DNA of 64,000 bases from Arabidopsis thaliana. Its lineage: Eukaryota; Streptophyta; Magnoliopsida; Brassicales; Brassicaceae. Below are positions 37,509 through 49,540 of this stretch, piece by piece. How positions within the stretch are numbered: the first letter of the stretch is position 1; each line of letters begins with the position of its first letter. Location of the stretch: contig NC_003074.8 of the NCBI RefSeq assembly GCF_000001735.4, positions 3,348,101 to 3,412,100 on the forward strand, written 5' to 3'. The notes under the pieces are model-generated. The model was given only the letters and a program-made list of their open reading frames with translations, had not been told where the DNA came from and ran no database searches. The position numbers and the translations under genes are program-made.

Positions 37509-39257
37509 GGATCTGCAAAAAGGAAAAACGATTTTTTCTCGTCAAACCATTGTCAAGGACCTTTTAGAAAAAAGATTAAAATAACTCATCGTTTGTAACT
37601 CTACTGGTGACTAAGTAACATAAATTCCGGACGGAACAAGGCTTCAAGATCACAAGCCAACGAATTTCAAAGTTGGAAAATGAACTAAATTCGAAGAGAT
37701 ATTATGAGTTAAAAGTCCGAAACTGTTTTGTTATATTAATTTAAAATAGGTTTTACAATTTTAGATATATAAGCCCTAAACAACTTTCACAAATCCAAAA
37801 TGGATACACTAGAAGCACAATTTGAAAGATACATAAAACACTGAACCCTTACAAACACATGACAAGAAATCGATTAAAAGGCCTTTAGATTCAAATCAAA
37901 CGCAAATGACGTAGAAACAAATAGTCAAATACAAGTAGTGTTTAAGCTCCATAGCTTAATCTTTGACCCCGTGATCTTGCTTTTGCATAGTAGCTATTTT
38001 TGTAGAACCAAAATTATGCAGAAATTTTTACACTGAACCAAAACAAAAATATGCAGAAACAAGATCATGCATGGGTTTTAACATTAAACCAAAAAAAGAT
38101 CATGAATGAGTCAAAGATTAAGCTATGGAGCATAAACGATAACATGTGATCGGTGGAAACAAAACGAATCATGCAAGTATGGCTTACCGGAGTTAAAATG
38201 GATTGATCCGACAAACTTGTGAATCTCCAAGTGCTGAAAGAATATTTAAAATAGAAGAAAAGGAAACTTTTGGAAGAAGAGAAGTCTTTAACGCAACTGA
38301 AAATAGAGTCGAGGATGATATCGACGACGAAACTTCAAAAGACAGCTTCAACAACGGGAACATGTGGCTGAAGCTTAACAAAAGAGTCAAAGCACGAAAC
38401 TAACGAGAAATTTAATGAAAAAAATACAAAAATAATAATTTAATACTAGTACTAATTAAAAAATAGTGCTAAACATCTGTGGGACTATGAACAATGCTTT
38501 TTAAAACGACATAATTGCGACACCAAAAACGCGTTTATTTAGATTACCTTTCAAGTAATTCACGTGATAAATGTAATTATCCATAACTTTGAAAAATGAG
38601 TACCCCATTGTTGGTATCAGGACATGTGTAATGTGTTAATAATTTACTATTACAGTATGCTCTGAATGTAATGTTGATAACATAACTTTAAAAAAACGAA
38701 TATCCCATCTTTATACTAGCTAGGCCATGTGACGTGTTTTTCATCAAGGGTCATTATGTCATATAGGACGACACATGTATAGTCTAGTTATTACTAATTT
38801 ACTATTAACTAAATAATCATTCAGTTAATCATAAGCCTATATCTTTAGAATTAATATATATATTGACAAATTCAATATTTTACTTAAATAAAACAGATGA
38901 GTTATCAAGATAAATGATCAAAACTATTACCATTTTTTTTTATAACCTAAGTTTTTTAATGTCGACATAAATTTCTGGCTTTTTAAAATTCTAGGGTCTT
39001 CTTCTCTTGCCCTCTTTTAATTGGCTCAAGCTCTGTTTCTTTAAGTTTTCTCGGGAAAGTTCTTGTGGACTTTCTGCAGAAACTTTTGTCAGATTCTCAG
39101 GCGAATTTTATTTCCTGCAGAGAAACTTAAAAAAAAAAAAAACTACACAACTAGTACTATATTGATTCGTATTCAAAAACCTAAATTCAAATTTAATTAG
39201 GGTTTTGCAGATCGAGGAATTCGGATTCCGGAATCGATTTTCCCTCGCCGTTTCGTG
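37509..39257. other. RING gene leader intron, foldback, and intergenic
   Basis: About 37514-38188 is the inferred 5'UTR intron of the RING gene, holding a 198-bp foldback. About 38189-38400 is its leader exon; the frames open there on both strands are not called. The remainder is the promoter and leader of the TFIIS-like gene. Confidence 0.5.
37940..38137. repeat. 198-bp foldback with 28-bp terminal inverted repeats
   Basis: Arms 37940-37967 and 38110-38137 pair at 27 of 28 positions, with GCTCCATAGCTTAATCTTTG forming the core of a 22-bp perfect stretch. A second nested inverted pair (GATCTTGCTTTTGCAT near 37973 against ATGCAGAAACAAGATC near 38053) extends the fold. It could be a MITE or a miRNA-like precursor. 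No target duplication is obvious. Confidence 0.75.
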
Positions 39258-41405
39258 ATGGCGAAGATGAGACCATCTGTTTCGTTGGATACTTGGAGAG
39301 AGTATTTCCGGCGAGGAGATTCTGATATTTTTGGTATCATTGATCATGCGATTATGGTAGCTGCTGCAGATTGGCCAAAGGAGTTTAAATCCAGGAGTGA
39401 TAGAATTGCTGAGCTTCTCTTCTCTTGTAAAGTGAGTCGCTGCATTGGTTGTGACCACCTTGAGCTCTCGATAGCTGGAGACGAAGCGGCGGTGGAGATA
39501 GTTGGAGTTGGCGGCGGCGGTGATAGGGGTGATTCTGGTGTTGCGACGGGTGAAGGTGAAGAGGCGTCTGTGAGTGTTGATGAGGTTATGAGGATCAGAG
39601 ATATCTTGTCGAACAAAGACGATGAGGTTTTTAGTCTCTTTGCTTGGATTACATTAAAACTTGTGCTAATTCATTGGTTAAATTTGGAATCTTTGTGTTG
39701 ATTGTTGAGTTTTTGGTTTCTGTCATCTTTTTTGCAGAAAGATTCTGTGTTACTCGAATCTCTGAGAAAGCTTGAGTCAATGTCTATGAGTGTGGACATT
39801 CTTAAGGTTTGTTTTTTTGGTGTTGTTTTGATATTGTATGATTTGGTGTAGTGGAAGTTGCTTATTCTGATGGAGCTTTTCGAGGCTGTGGAGTGATTTA
39901 AGTGTTTACGTTCTTGCAGGATACTGAAATTGGAAAGGCTGTTAATGGTCTGAGGAGACATAGTTCCGATAAGATTAGCAAACTTGCAAAGACTCTTTTC
40001 GCGTATGAGTTTCATCATTCTCATTGTGTGCTTAGTTTCATTTGTTCTCATACTCTCGCATCTGTGATGTGAATTAAACTTTGGCAAAATGTTCCAAAAA
40101 AATTGAACCTCCACGGTTTGATTTAGATGCAAACCAGTTGCCTTGTAGGATGTCTCAAATTGTAAAATGTCATTATAAAAGCCTTGGTTGATCATTAGGG
40201 AGCTGCTCTTGTGTTAGCTCAATACTTAGAACATTTTACTCTTCCTTACTTTCTGGCTCCCGAGTATAAAGATTGTGTTTTTATATATGGGATGCACAGA
40301 GAGTGGAAGAGGCTGGTGGACCAGTGGATGAACACCCCAGAGGAAATGGCTGGTAAATAGCTCTCTCCTCCTGTTCCGTAGTCAGTGCGAGCAGGTTTTG
40401 GTCTAGATTTATAGTAATTGGGTCTTGCAGGCACTGAAGGGACGCCAGAGTCTCTAAACCTTTCAGTAATTGATGAAGAAGAAGCCTTTCCTTCTCCTCC
40501 ACATGATTTAGATATCTATGCACCTGAACCTAATGGGTTTGAACTTTCTCAGGTCTATTAACATTTTTCCCTCTCATCATATTTTATTTCTGGCATAGAC
40601 GAAATGTTATCCTGACAAGTTTCCTCCCTCGTCCTTGTTTCATAATGTCTTGGGTCACTTGAAGATCTTAGATTGTTTGGACTGCGATGGAAGTGAGTTA
40701 GTATACTCTTTGGTACTCTGTTCTCTACTTGAAAGTTTTCCTATATTTTGACACTCATGGTGGCCACTGTTTTCAGATCCTCGTCACAGTGTGGAGTCCA
40801 AACATGAAAGAAAATCGCAAAGTAGTGCGGGGAGGAGACCCAAGGGAACAAATGATGCAAATGTGGTTGGGAGGTACTGCAATGATCAACAGACGAGGAG
40901 AGAAGAAGCTGATGTTAGACCTATGAAGCACTCAGCCACAGATGTTGTCGAGCCTAAAAGACAAACAAAGCAAAGTAGAGAACAAATGGTATCCGCAATC
41001 CAACGAAAACCAACTGCTGTTACTGAGCAAAAGCGGAAACTTGCTGGACCTCAACAAGATGTGAGTGTTTGAGTTAATAAAGCCGTGGTGTTTGATTATT
41101 AATCTGTTTTGTTTCTAATAGCAAGTGTTCTTGTCTTTGTTCAGAAACTCAAAGCTCTGGATCCAGACTCAAAGTTTGAGTTTGCAAAGCGGAAACTCCA
41201 AGAGAGCTACCACCAACATGAGAATGGTTAGTCAAATCGTCTTAAGAGATTTCAATATTTCCACTATTACAATACACCTAATTCTTAATGACCCATTTGT
41301 TTTTGAACAGCTAAGAGACAGAGGACGATACAAGTACTGGAAACTATCCCAAAGCAAAATAAAGTTCAGAAACCGCAACTCAAGAGACCCGCCACACGAA
41401 GATAG
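39258..41405 (+). CDS. TFIIS N-terminal (LW) domain protein
   Basis: Nuclear protein with the TFIIS/Elongin-A/IWS1-type helical bundle, expected to contact the RNA polymerase II elongation machinery. It lacks the zinc ribbon of true TFIIS. Nine exons: 39258-39626, 39738-39806, 39920-40002, 40300-40352, 40431-40552, 40665-40692, 40777-41060, 41145-41226 and 41311-41405; 394 aa. The start is MAKMRPSVSLDTWREYF, the conserved N-terminus of this plant group; the GTG just upstream is not used. The TFIIS N domain is at about residues 115-200: LLESLRKLESMSM, TEIGKAVNGLRRH and EWKRLVDQWM. The remainder is charged, ending KRPATRR. The 28-nt exon 6 is needed to keep frame. AT3G10820 as recalled. Confidence 0.87.
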
Positions 41406-42206
41406 TCCATTTTTTCCTTCGGATGATCTATACAATTACTACGACCATTCAGAGGCGTTAATATACAACAAAAGTGCATTGACAGATCCAACATAAACTT
41501 CTTAGGATGCTCTATTCTTTTGTCCCAGTATTTATTGGTACTTCTGGTCCAGTGAATTCCCGGTTTGGTCCGGTTTTGTGACAATAGAACCTCATAATTG
41601 TGACAAGGGAAAATCCCTTTTTCACTTTCTTCATGTTTCATTATGAAAATAAAAAAGAAAATTATTAGGACAAAAGGGCTTCTCGTATTTGACCATCCCT
41701 AAACCTAACTTGCGAGGCAAGCAAACTTTTTAAATCTGTTTATACAAAGATTTTGTAATTTTTAATATCACTTATGAGGTGAAATATAACAGAGTGATAA
41801 ATTCCTAGGGTTACGAGTTACCTTCCCTCATCCTCAATCTCGCGAATCCTCGTGATAGTTCCTCCCAATTCTCAAGGTACCTACTTCAATTTTCCTTGTT
41901 GTAAATTTTGTTTTCCTAGTGCTAGTTATCGATAAACCTGATGGGTTAAACGTTGAGCTGTTAAGAATTCTGGCCTAGATTTTGTACGTCGGGGATACAA
42001 CCGAAAGTCTTTGATTGGAAATCGAAAAGCCCTAATTTTGTGGCCTTTATTGATAAACATAAGTGAGAGCATAGGTTTGGTAAAACAATGGTCTCTGTTT
42101 GCATTGCATAGAATTGAAATTTAGCTGCATATGTAGACATGATGAGTTGATGATTGATATTCCTGTATATTTTGGACTCGTACTTGTGCAGATAGATAAA
42201 GCAGAG
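41406..42206. other. Leader and intron of the NOG1-like relic
   Basis: A plausible noncoding first exon ends at about 41875 (CTCAAG|GTACCT) and splices to ATAGATAAAGCAGAG just before the ATG at 42207. This matches a 5'UTR intron retained from a parent gene. It suggests DNA-level duplication rather than retroposition. Confidence 0.5.
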
Positions 42207-43075
42207 ATGGTGGATGAGATGATGATTTTCAAGAAGATGAGTGTCCTTCTAACTGAAAAGGATTTTGTTGATGCCATCGTATCTGTTTCTCTCAAGGACC
42301 TTACGAGATCACTCTTTGTCAGGTTCGAGGCCAAGGCTTGCCCTAAGTTTGACCTTATCCATAAGACTTCCGTCGAGACGGTTAGGTGCGTAGGGAAAAC
42401 CTTTATGCATATGCTCTCTAAGGTTTCTAGAGAGTTTCCTCCCCGCAATCGAACTCATCCCGGTGGCCTCCTCTATCAGCGATTTGATCCTACTCACTTG
42501 TCTCTTGCTCGCCAACAAGTTGCTATATGCAAGGAAACTGATTCACAGTATCCGCATGAGATTGTGATTCACTGGACAAGTGCAAGCGCCTGAAAGTGGA
42601 TGCTCTTGGTTACATGTTTACTATTGCAATGAGATGCGCCCCTAGTTTGGCTTATCTCGAAAAGTTCAGGCAGTACATGGCTCAGGCGAATGAGAAGAAT
42701 CTGGAAGATGAGACTGCTGCTACTCTGACGAACAAGAAGCATGTCGCCCTCTTGGCTGAGGAAGACTGCACAGTCCTTTGCACCCCTCGCTTTGAGTTTC
42801 AAAATGTTGCCGACTTTGTTCTTCCAGAAACTTTGCGTTGGCTTGACGAGTTGGAGCTTCAAGCCAGCTTCAAGCTCCAAGCTAATCAACTGGACTCTGC
42901 AAAACTTGCCCGCACTCGCAAGAAGCACCACATGGTGTATTATTCTCGCTTATATATCAATCTGTTGAAGAATCAATGTCTCTCGGTTATTTTATTCTAT
43001 ATCTATCTAGTCTTTGATATTGTCGACATTTGTTTCTTCAGGTCCAATAACATGAAGAATCTCTCTAAAATTTAG
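42207..43075 (+). pseudogene. NOG1-related relic lacking the GTPase domain
   Basis: NOG1 is a nucleolar GTPase for 60S ribosome assembly. The first frame (42207-42593, 128 aa, FKKMSVLLTEKDFVDAI ... FMHMLSKVSREFPPRNRTHP) resembles the NOG1 N-terminal helical domain. After a one-base frame change near 42570 the similarity continues as DSLDKCKRLKVDALGYM and SLAYLEKFRQYMAQ. It then passes directly to a stretch like the NOG1 C-terminal region (VADFVLPETLRWLDELE). The whole Walker-type GTPase core is missing; no GxxNVGKSS motif occurs. The second frame ends at 43075. Called a pseudogene, though an expressed 128-aa product cannot be excluded. Confidence 0.7.
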
Positions 43076-43106
43076 TCTTGATTGAGCTAAAATATATAGT
43101 TATACT

Positions 43107-45181
43107 TCATGATACAATGCCTTGGAACTTCAAGTCCACGTCTTGTTGTTGTGACCCTCCAAAAGCATTCCCTAGAAACTTTGCAACAATAGATATGAAT
43201 TCATCTGGTTTTTCCTCTTGAGGAAGATGACCACATTTCTTAATTACTTCGAACACTGATCCCGGTATGGCTCGTGCCAGCCTCTCTGCGTTCCATGCTG
43301 GCACAATACGGTCCGTATCTCCCGTCACAATCAGAACTATTAGAAACATGAAGATAGTATGATGTCATTGGTTCAGAGTTCAGACATACAATGCACAATA
43401 TTTGGTTCCAATTTCTAATTCATTGTCAGAATCTTATAGAAAGAGATATTACCAGGGCATTTGATTTCTTGAAGCCTTTTAGACAATGGGAGTTTTTTCT
43501 CTGAGCCATTATTATCTGTTAGTGTAGCCACCGTGAATTCCACGAGAGCTTTGTCCCATCCCTTGGCTTTAAGAGGCTGTTTTTTTTGCAACAAATACAA
43601 TCAAATTTCCTAAATTTTTAACATAACAATGCAGAAGAAATAAAGAAACCTGAGAAAACCCGAAAATCTCACCTTTGTATAACCCTGCACGACATGATCC
43701 GTCACTTGTTTTGAGTCATACCACGCGTTCCTAACAGCTGTTACTCCAAATTTATTGATTGCCATCCTCACCTGGTGAAAAAAACAACCACCTTAGAAAC
43801 ACATCAAGTGTTCTGGTCTAACAACATATAAAAAATGACATGACTGGTGAATGAAGCCAAGACAAAAAAAAGCGGTACCAGCATTACTCCAAGGAAGGAT
43901 CTGAGGAAAGCTGCTAAAGCTTTCTTGTAGAGAGAACTCAGCATATTCGCCATTCCCGTTACCACTCTCAATACTGCTCTTATAACACCTTTGGTTAACT
44001 CAACTAGAGTCCCTAGAAAGTTGCTAGTGGGAGCTTCTTTGTCACGGTTCTCTCCAGCATCAGTTGTGGCCACAGGACGGGGAGCGAATATAGCTGGAGC
44101 GACGAGAATGAGAGCAGCAACACGCTCCGGGGCTTCAAAGTAAGCATCTAAAGCTACAGGGCAACCAGCAGAATGCCTACAACATATGAATTAACAATCT
44201 CAGCTTATGGTGGCACTTTAATAAGAAATGCAAAGTATATGGAACCTACTAGCTTACTTACCCCACAAGAATCGCCTTATCGGCAGCAAGAACATCGATG
44301 AAATACAACGTAGTGAGCACGGAATACACCATGGAGTAGGGATTCAATGGTTTTGCATCATTGGTAGCACCACTAAACGGGTGAAAAATCCGAGAAGTCA
44401 AACCAAATGCTGGTCTATCAAAGGCAAGAACTTTTGAACTAACGAGACGAGCTAATGGCTTCATAACTCTGTTCCAGGAGAACACAGAAGCGCCGAAACC
44501 GTGCAATAGAATCATCGGAAACTTGGTTTTTGGTGTTTCTTGAGCATGAGGGCTTGTGTTTGAAACATCATCAGAGAGTGTATGTGGATCTAACACTTTG
44601 TGGTGTATATGAACACCTTGAAACTCACAGAAACAACTGTCTGGATCAGCTAGGTTCATTGGATCCTGTTCTGTTTCAGCTTCCATCTCCTCTTTACTAT
44701 GTGCTCCAGCATCTAAATATTCATGAAACAAGAAGATTACTCATATAAAATTAGATCTTTATGGGAGAAAAAGGAACAATTTGTGATACACAGAGAGATT
44801 ACTCAAATCTAATTTCATCCAATTGGAACTATAAGCTCAAATGTTCCACAATTAGCAGAATACTAAATCTCATAGGTGAGTCAAGAAACCTCAATATGGT
44901 AGTTACCTAACACGAACAGAAAGATTCATCAATTGAAATCTGAATTCTAAGTAGAAAGAAAGGAACAATTTTTGTAAGAAACCTGGGAAGCCACCAGAGA
45001 GAGAAGGAGAAGAAGCAGCATTGGAGACGATGAGACGGCGAGAGGGTTGGCCGGAAATCTGACGAGACATCTGAAAATGGGTTCTAGAGGAATCTGAACT
45101 AAACTTGTCGCTGAGAGATAATGTTGAGAGAGTCTGCTTTGGTTGGTTCAAAAAGAAGATGCATGTGGTGTTTAAATTCAT
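43107..45181 (-). CDS. Alpha/beta-fold hydrolase
   Basis: Six exons, 44983-45181, 44262-44712, 43879-44176, 43673-43771, 43453-43576 and 43107-43336, give 466 aa. The Ser-rich, basic N-terminus (about 60 residues, MNLNTTCIFFLNQ...) looks like a plastid transit peptide. The fold begins with MILLHGFGASVFSW (oxyanion hole HG). The triad is complete: Ser in GHSAG across the exon 2/3 junction, Asp in VTGDTDRIVP, and His in KKCGHLPQEEKP. A hydrophobic stretch sits in exon 3 between triad parts. The substrate is unknown; the family includes esterases and epoxide-hydrolase-like enzymes. AT3G10840 as recalled. Confidence 0.88.
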
Positions 45182-45540
45182 TGTTGCTTCCTACTAATCA
45201 GACAGAAGAATAACATCAACTACACAAAAGTTCTGACATTTTTGTTCTGTTTTTTCTAAATTAAACGGCAAGGTTAGATGATTCAACAGTGTTTTGTCTT
45301 TGTTTGTAAAACAAATTAAAAAAAAAAATGGTGATGAATTCCTGACTTCTCATTCTCAGTTCTCACCTACACAATCTATTGGACAAAAACTAAAGATCAT
45401 TGGATGAACAAGAGGACCTAAACGTAAAAAGCCCACTCCATTCGTTGCCACTTGGCTTCTCAGTATTATGGGCCGCCAAGATTAAACTATTCCATGTTTT
45501 GGTATTACAATTTGAAAGTTTTATTTTTTTTACTGCTTAT

Positions 45541-45618
45541 TACCAAACCGGTTCACAGTTTCACACATAATATCAACATGACTGGTTCATACACCTTTTA
45601 CAGGATCACTTAACACAA
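45541..45618. repeat. Left copy of 78-bp flanking duplication
   Basis: Matches 49541-49618 at 74 of 78 positions, same orientation (TACCAAACCGGTTCACAGTT...). Confidence 0.9.
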
Positions 45619-45680
45619 CACACACACACACACACACACTTGATCCCAGACTTGAATTGAATCTTGCTTGGTTGTGGAAA

Positions 45681-45787
45681 AAAGCCCAGGACTAGCCCAA
45701 ACCAGATTATTTTGTTGTTATGAAACCAGATTGGTTGGTGGCAATAAAAGCCCAGGCCTAGCCCAAACCAGATTATTGTTGTTATGA
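45681..45787. repeat. Local 42-bp direct duplication
   Basis: Copies 45681-45723 and 45747-45787 (AAAGCCCAGG...TAGCCCAAAC) are nearly identical. They duplicate a group of GCCCA promoter-type motifs. Confidence 0.85.
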
Positions 45788-45908
45788 ATACCTTACCTTC
45801 TTTCTTTCTTTTTTGTCAAGTATCTTACCTTCTTTCTAGGGTTGTTATTATAACTTTGAGTCAATTGCCTTGCCGGAAAACAAAATTGGCGCTGTTTTCA
45901 CCGTCTCC

Positions 45909-48900
45909 ATGGCCAGTTCTAGCAAGGAAGTTAATTTATGTGGTTTGTTTTCAGTGGCTCTGAGCTACTATCTACTTGGCTGTTGATTTTATTTCTTTTC
46001 TTTTCCATTGATCTGCTCTTCTTTTAGGTAAGAGAAATCCGGAAGATGATGATTTGGAGACCAAACCGTTTCTCAAGAAACATAAGGACGAGGAGAAGAA
46101 AGTAACGTCGGATCACTCCACTTTTTTTTTTTAATACATACACCACTTATGTATGTATGTATGTGAATGTAACAGGAGGAGACACCGGAAGGACTTGCTG
46201 ATAGCCTCCAGCACAAGTCTGATCAAGCTAATTTAATCTCTCTCAAGGTTTAATATTGTAATAAGTTTTATTATGTTCAAATTAAGCATCTTGTTCTCCA
46301 AAATCTGTTCCAACGGCTACTCGCTTAACAGGAGGAGGAAAGTACTGTGGAAGGACGTGATGACACTCCCGATTTTGTTGAGGTAGCTACCTCTCCTTAT
46401 GCAATTTTGTTTTGTCCTTTTCGTCATGCTAACACAAACTTCTGCTTGGCTGTTAAATTCAGGAAGCTTCCGTGATAAAAAAATACGCTCTTTATGGGCC
46501 GTATCCCTCACCGAGCCCCATTATCACATATCGTCGCTTTCTTCAAAGATGTTGGAGAAGTTGTTCATGTTCGACTTGCTATAAAACGAGATGGTGGGCG
46601 TACTGGCTCTGGCTTTGTTGAGTTTGCTTCTCCCTATGAAACAAAAAAAGTGAGACCAGTTTTTTTTTTCTTTGAAAACTTGTGTATAGTTAGTTATATG
46701 TTTAAACGTATCCAAGGTTATTTTCTGACGTTTTTTTCACTCTAGGCACTGGAAAAGAAGGATGGAGAATGTTTGCTCGATCGCAAGATTTATCTTAAAG
46801 TGCCTAAGCTAAGCTCTTCATTGACTCTTCCTACGTAAGTAAACATGATTTTTCCACGTTTTGTAACTGATTGCTAGACTTTTTGATACAATATCACAGA
46901 AGACTAAGGCTTTTCATTTTTTGATTAATTAGGTATTGCATAGATCACCAGGTTTGGTAAGGGAACAAGACTTTTTTTTGAAGTTTTTTTGTATACATGT
47001 AGAGATCACTAGCGTTTTCCATTTTTCTAGGTACCAAGACTTCCTTCCACGACAAGAAGATGAGACACCTCCCGCCGATTTTGCTGAGGTACCACCCTAC
47101 TGCCCTCATTATCTTCAAAACGCTCGAAATGTTTACTTATTTTCTGGGGCTGAATCTTGCTAGCTACTTTTTCCTTGTTTCCTGCTAACACACTTGTTCC
47201 TGTATAATGCACAGGAAGTTCTCTTTGTTGCCAATCTCTCCCCCCAAACTAAGATATTAGATATGTAAGTAGCACTCCCACTTTTCTTCTCTGAGCAAAG
47301 AAAAAGTAACTCTCCCATCACTCATATTTTACCCTCCACTTTTGCAGCTTCGGTTTCTGTCAAGATGTTGGAGAAGTTGTTAGTGTTCGACTTATTGCAA
47401 ACCATGAGGACAAGCCTGTGGGCTGTGCCTTTGTTGAGTTTCTTTCTGCCAACGAAGCAAAGAAGGTGAGACTGGTTTTGTAGTCATGATGGACGATTTT
47501 AGTATTTTACTAGTCATTTTGAAAATTAGTGTATACAAACTTATGATGAAAAACATACTACTAGTTTTTTGAAAGCTGGATAGCTGATTAAATCTTTTTA
47601 ATACTGTAGGTGCTGGAAAACAAGAATGGTGAATATTTTCATGGTCATAAGATCATTTTGATGAGAGGACATGGTGAAACTCCCGATTTCGCTGAGGTAC
47701 CTCTTCTTGTTGTCTTCACAATATGTCAGGCTCAGCAGAAACCTTTAATAATAATAACAGAAATCTTGTGTTTTTTTTTTGTGCAACCTTAAGTCCTTTT
47801 CTTCTTTGCGTCGTGCTAACTCACTTGGCTGTTAAACGCAGGCTGTTGCCACAAGTAAAAAAAAGACGCTCTTTGTTGCCCATCTTACTCCCCAGACTAT
47901 AATATCAGATATGTAAGTAGCACCTTAAGATTTCCTCTTTCGTTATTGGAGCAAGTTTCTCATGACTAATATTTTATCCTCCACTTTTTTACAGCATCGA
48001 CTAATTGTTAACCACACTGGCAAGCATGTGGGCAAGGGATTTGTTGAGTTTGCTTCTGCTAAGGAAGCAGAGAATGTGAGAGTTGTTTTTCTAGTAATTG
48101 ATGAAAAGTAATGTATACAAGTCGCAGTCATTTGATTAGTTAAACCGTTTATTTATACTCTAGGCGCTGGAAAAGAAGAAGGGTGAATATTTGCAGGATG
48201 GCGAGATTTTTCTTAAGGCGGCTAACATAGCTCCATTCCCTCCACCCAAGTAAATTAATTTTCCATGTTATGGAGATTTGTTGCTGTCAACTTATTGCCA
48301 CCACAGAAGACTAACACTAATATTATATTTCTTAACTAGGTGGTGCGTAGATCACAAGGTTTGGTAAGGAATTTTCAACTATTTGCATCTTGAGGGTTTG
48401 TTATCAAGAGCACATTGGGTGAAGTTTTTGGTATACATGTAGAGATCACAAGGGTTGTTTAATGTTCCAGGTACGAAGACTACCTTGGACAAGAAAGAGA
48501 TGAGGCAGCAGTGGAAGGACTTGCTGAAACTCCCTATTTTGTTGAGGTACGCGTGTTGTTATCATCTTCAAAATATGTCAGGCTCAGAGGGGAAATGCTC
48601 AAGTGTTTGATAACAAAACTGTTACCTCCTTAGAGCCATGCTAACACACTTGGCTGCTAAATACAGGAAGCAAGAAAAAAGACGCTTTTTGTTACCAATC
48701 TCCCTCCTAGAACTAGTATACAAAGGATGTAAGTAGCACCTTTAGTTTACTCTTTCGTTCTTGGAGCAAGTTTTTCATGACTGATGTTTTATCCTCTTCA
48801 TGTTTACAGGTTGTATTTCTTCCAAGACTTTGAAGTTGTTCGTGTTCGACTTATTGTTGACCAATCGGGTAAGCATATGGGCTGTGGCTATTTTGAGTTT

Positions 48901-49426
48901 GCTTCTGCTAATGAAGCAGAGAAGGTGAGTAGTTTTTATAGCAATGATGAAAACTAGTGTATACTTACTTATATGATGAAATTGTTTTGATGAAATATTT
49001 TTATACTGTAGGCGCTGGAACAGAGGAATGGTAAAAGTTTGCGCTATCACAAAATCTTTCTTGAGCTGGCTGAGATAGCTCCATACCCTCTCCAACACAT
49101 GTACATTGATTTTCCATGTTATTGCTCTAGTTTTGATGTCATAACAGAAGATTAACGTTATCATTTTTTGTTAATTAGGTACAAGCTTGCAGAGAAGCTT
49201 TGGTAAGGGATTTTTTAACTACTATTTTGCCTTTAAGAGATTTTTTGTTATCAAAGGCAAATTCGGTGAAGTTTTTCGTATAAATGGGGAGAGATCACAA
49301 GGGTTTTTGATACAATGCAGGTACGAAGACAACCTTCTACGAGAATCGAATCTGAAGCAACAGAAGGCAAAATCCAACGGATTCTGCGGTAAGAAGATTA
49401 CCTTCTCTTACGGGGACGACTGCTAG
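45909..49426 (+). pseudogene. Tandem-RRM RNA-binding gene with frame defects
   Basis: Nucleolin-like RNA-binding locus starting MASSSKEVNL and ending YGDDC. Four RRM modules occur: TLFMGRIPHRA (from about 46484), VLFVANLSPQT (47217), TLFVAHLTPQT (47870) and TLFVTNLPPRT (48680). Each is cut by introns at the same places, so a three-to-four-exon cassette was multiplied. RNP1 is visible as GSGFVEF, GCAFVEF, GKGFVEF and GCGYFEF. RRM1 is one base out of frame with the preceding exon (A-run near 46475). RRM3 lacks about 37 nt encoding helix 1/strand 2 and runs into TAA at about 48001. RRM2 and RRM4 look intact. The locus (AT3G10845) is remembered as an RNA-binding gene; alternative splicing might skip the damaged exons. 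Confidence 0.65.
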
Positions 49427-49540
49427 AAGATGAAGAAGCTCTCTTTTTACGGGGATTAGTGTAGACACTGAAATTATTATCCATAGTAAACTGAAAATTC
49501 AAAAAGGGAGTACGGCTTACAGGTCGGTCTGATTTCGGTT

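Larger units (their letters stand above)
45182..45908. other. Repeat-rich intergenic upstream of the RRM gene
   Basis: Contains the left copy of the 78-bp flanking duplication, a CA microsatellite (about 45617-45640), and a local 42-bp direct duplication rich in GCCCA motifs. Promoter of the alpha/beta hydrolase gene on the left. Confidence 0.6.

Noticed and set aside
38203-38403. 66-aa plus-strand frame (and 65-aa minus-strand frame)
   Set aside because: Coincides with the inferred RING-gene 5'UTR exon; open on both strands without family similarity.
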